Shown: positions 62,348 through 64,000 of the stretch, piece by piece
How positions within the stretch are numbered: the stretch's first letter is position 1
Layout: each line of letters opens with the position of its first letter
NCBI GenBank assembly: GCA_021810805.1
Contig: JAJZHW010000004.1
Location: forward strand, 62,001-126,000
DNA from: Nitrospirota bacterium
Lineage (GTDB): Bacteria > Nitrospirota > Leptospirillia > Leptospirillales > Leptospirillaceae
Direction: 5' to 3'
Length of the DNA stretch: 64,000 nt
Program-made: the position numbers and the translations under genes
The notes under the pieces: generated by a model
What the model was told of the DNA's origin: nothing
Seen by the model: only the letters and a program-made list of their open reading frames with translations
Database searches by the model: none

Positions 62348-64000
62348 GCGTCATCGAATCAGGCAACACCCGTCCGGTCCCGGAGCCCAAGGTGGACCCG
62401 GGTCTCAACCCTGAACAGAAAATGGCGGTGATCCACGAAGGGGGGCCCCTCCTCGTTCTGGCCCCGGCGGGCTCGGGGAAGACCCGGGTCGTCATCGAAC
62501 GCCTTCTCTTCCTGATCGGGCGGAGCGGTCGGGGGGGGGAGAGCTTTTTCGTGGCGACATTCACGCGCAAGGCTGCCCGGGAGCTTGTGGAGCGCATCTC
62601 TCACCGACTCCCCGAGGCCCGGCTCCCCTACGTGGGGACCTTTCACTCCCTCTCGGCCCGCCTTCTCCGGAGGCTGGCGATCCGGGCCGATCTTCCTCCG
62701 GACTTTACCGTCTCAGATAGCGGAGACCAGAGGGCGCTGGTAAGGGAGATCATGCGCCGCCACAAGGTCTCCGAGGAGGATGTTCCTCCCCAGGAGATCC
62801 TTAGGCAGATCAGCCGTTGGAAGAATGCCCGGCAACCCCCTGGCACCCAGCTCGCCCAGAGGCTCTTCGGCTCGTGGCGTTTCATGGCGACTTGCTATGC
62901 CGAGTACGAGGAGGGCCTCAAAAAAAATCGCTCTCTCGATTATGACGACCTGCTCTGTCGCCTGGTGGCCCTTCTTTCCTCCCAGCCCGATGTCGCCGAC
63001 TCCCTTCGCCAGGAGTTTCACCATATCCTGGTCGACGAATACCAGGATACGAATCCGCTTCAGGAGGAGCTCATCCGCCTTCTCTCCCGGGACCGGAGAA
63101 ACGTGACGGTGGTGGGTGACGACGATCAGAGCATCTACCGGTTCCGCGGGGCGGAGGTCGCCCACATCCAGCGATTCTCCGATCATTATCCCGGAGCCGG
63201 TCGGGTCCTTCTGTCCCGAAACTATCGATCGACTTCCGCCATTGTAGACTCGGCGACCTCCGTAATCCGTCAAAACGATGGCCGCTACATGAAAAGCGTG
63301 ACGGCGGTGCGGGGTGGGGGAAGTCCGGTCATCCTGTCCGAGTTCCCGGATGAAGAGTCCGAAGCCCGGGGTATCGCCGGGATCCTCCGGGAGTGGATCG
63401 CCGGAGGGGGACGGCCCTCCCGTGCAGCGGTGCTCTTCCGGACCAATGCCCAGTCCCTGCCCCTGGAGAGGGCCATGGCCTCCGCCGGGGTACCCTTCTT
63501 CAAGCCGGGAGGGGGAGGGCTCCTGGAGAGCCGGGAGGTCCGGGATCTCGTTGCCTATCTGAGGCTCCTGGTCAACCCCTTTGATCGACTGAGCCTGTCG
63601 CGGATCCTGAATGTTCCCCCTCGAGGACAGGGAGAGGAGGCGGTGGAGGAGCTGTCGACTCTCGCCGAGTCCAGTCCGGACCTTCCTGTGGTGGAGCTTC
63701 TCCAGCGCCTGGCAGAGCGGGGGGGGCGAAGGGAACCTCTCGCCAAGCTGGCCGCCCTCCTACTCGAAGGAGGGGAGGCGGCCACCCGGGGGGAGCACCC
63801 GCTCAGTCTTCTTGATCGGGTCGTGGCCTCCACCGGCTATCGGGAGTGGGTGGCCCGGGAAAAGGATGAGGAGATCCGTCGGCGAAGGATGGAGACCGTC
63901 GACGAGTTCCGGAGCCTGGCCGGGGAGTTCGGCCCCGGGCGCGATGGGGAGGGAGCGGTCCCACTCTCGGCCTTTCTCGAGGATCTGACCCTCTCTCGGG
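62344..64000 (+). CDS. uvrD: UvrD/PcrA-type DNA helicase, partial
   Basis: 552 codons run from a GTG at 62344 (overlapping the preceding stop) to the window edge, so the 3' part is missing. Superfamily I motifs are in order: Q-motif LNPEQKMAV, motif I APAGSGKTR, Ia FTRKAARELVERI, II ILVDEYQDTN, III VVGDDDQSIYRFRGA and IV NYRS. These 3'-5' helicases act in nucleotide-excision and mismatch repair and clear stalled complexes. UvrD and PcrA cannot be told apart from this part. Confidence 0.93.
   Translation, partial: MSVIESGNTRPVPEPKVDPGLNPEQKMAVIHEGGPLLVLAPAGSGKTRVVIERLLFLIGRSGRGGESFFVATFTRKAARELVERISHRLPEARLPYVGTFHSLSARLLRRLAIRADLPPDFTVSDSGDQRALVREIMRRHKVSEEDVPPQEILRQISRWKNARQPPGTQLAQRLFGSWRFMATCYAEYEEGLKKNRSLDYDDLLCRLVALLSSQPDVADSLRQEFHHILVDEYQDTNPLQEELIRLLSRDRRNVTVVGDDDQSIYRFRGAEVAHIQRFSDHYPGAGRVLLSRNYRSTSAIVDSATSVIRQNDGRYMKSVTAVRGGGSPVILSEFPDEESEARGIAGILREWIAGGGRPSRAAVLFRTNAQSLPLERAMASAGVPFFKPGGGGLLESREVRDLVAYLRLLVNPFDRLSLSRILNVPPRGQGEEAVEELSTLAESSPDLPVVELLQRLAERGGRREPLAKLAALLLEGGEAATRGEHPLSLLDRVVASTGYREWVAREKDEEIRRRRMETVDEFRSLAGEFGPGRDGEGAVPLSAFLEDLTLSR

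Overview
The window is a GC-rich stretch of a bacterial chromosome. Its gene content suggests an acidophilic, autotrophic member of the Nitrospirota close to Leptospirillum, possibly a high-GC lineage of that genus. This is inferred from the combination of a DabA/DabB inorganic-carbon uptake locus, two CO-dehydrogenase-beta/PorE-like proteins of the kind found in reductive-TCA autotrophs, squalene-forming hpnDEC genes and several cytochromes c. No rRNA is present to confirm it.

Layout. 1-10171 is housekeeping: gltX with a PsiE-like membrane protein and a lipoprotein on the minus strand, back-to-back with a plus-strand series of lipoprotein, nadB, dnaJ/cbpA-type co-chaperone, MerR/HspR-like regulator, clpB and a Fis-like protein. 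A histone-like HU gene and tRNA-Val(GAC) follow. 10355-17494 holds an SNF2 helicase paired with a SWIM/AT-hook protein, an outer-membrane barrel behind a likely sigma-54 promoter, a pentapeptide-repeat protein, a YaiI protein that seems to start at CTG, and a small secreted protein. 17640-22700 is an accessory island: AT-rich leader, broken ORF6N gene, short methyltransferase, IS1634-type transposase, and an Rpn nuclease gene that carries an internal start plus a duplicated free-standing copy of its own tail.

22933-35745 contains pmbA/tldD, a serine hydrolase, hpnC/hpnE/hpnD, a tsdB-tsdA-like pair of dihaem cytochromes, pirin, an FMN reductase, a TMEM175-like channel and pyruvate kinase. 36001-47455 is the carbon-related centre: two paralogous PorE-like genes, each with its own promoter and terminator, bracket a tightly overlapping four-gene DAB locus (dabB, a second ND-like membrane subunit, dabA, a PII-like protein) and a MEMO-AMMECR1 fusion with its radical-SAM partner. 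47498-64000 returns to mixed functions: secreted beta-propellers, an ODP-type metallo-beta-lactamase with a GGDEF-EAL protein, creatininase-ParA-RHH-LD-carboxypeptidase, and a glmU-glmS-propeller-uvrD run.

Most neighbouring genes overlap by 4 to 11 bases, so operons can be read with some confidence. The strongest leads are the Rpn gene with an apparent intragenic antitoxin and a duplicated stand-alone antitoxin copy, the four-gene DAB locus between PorE paralogs, and the oxygen-sensor-like MBL/c-di-GMP pair.
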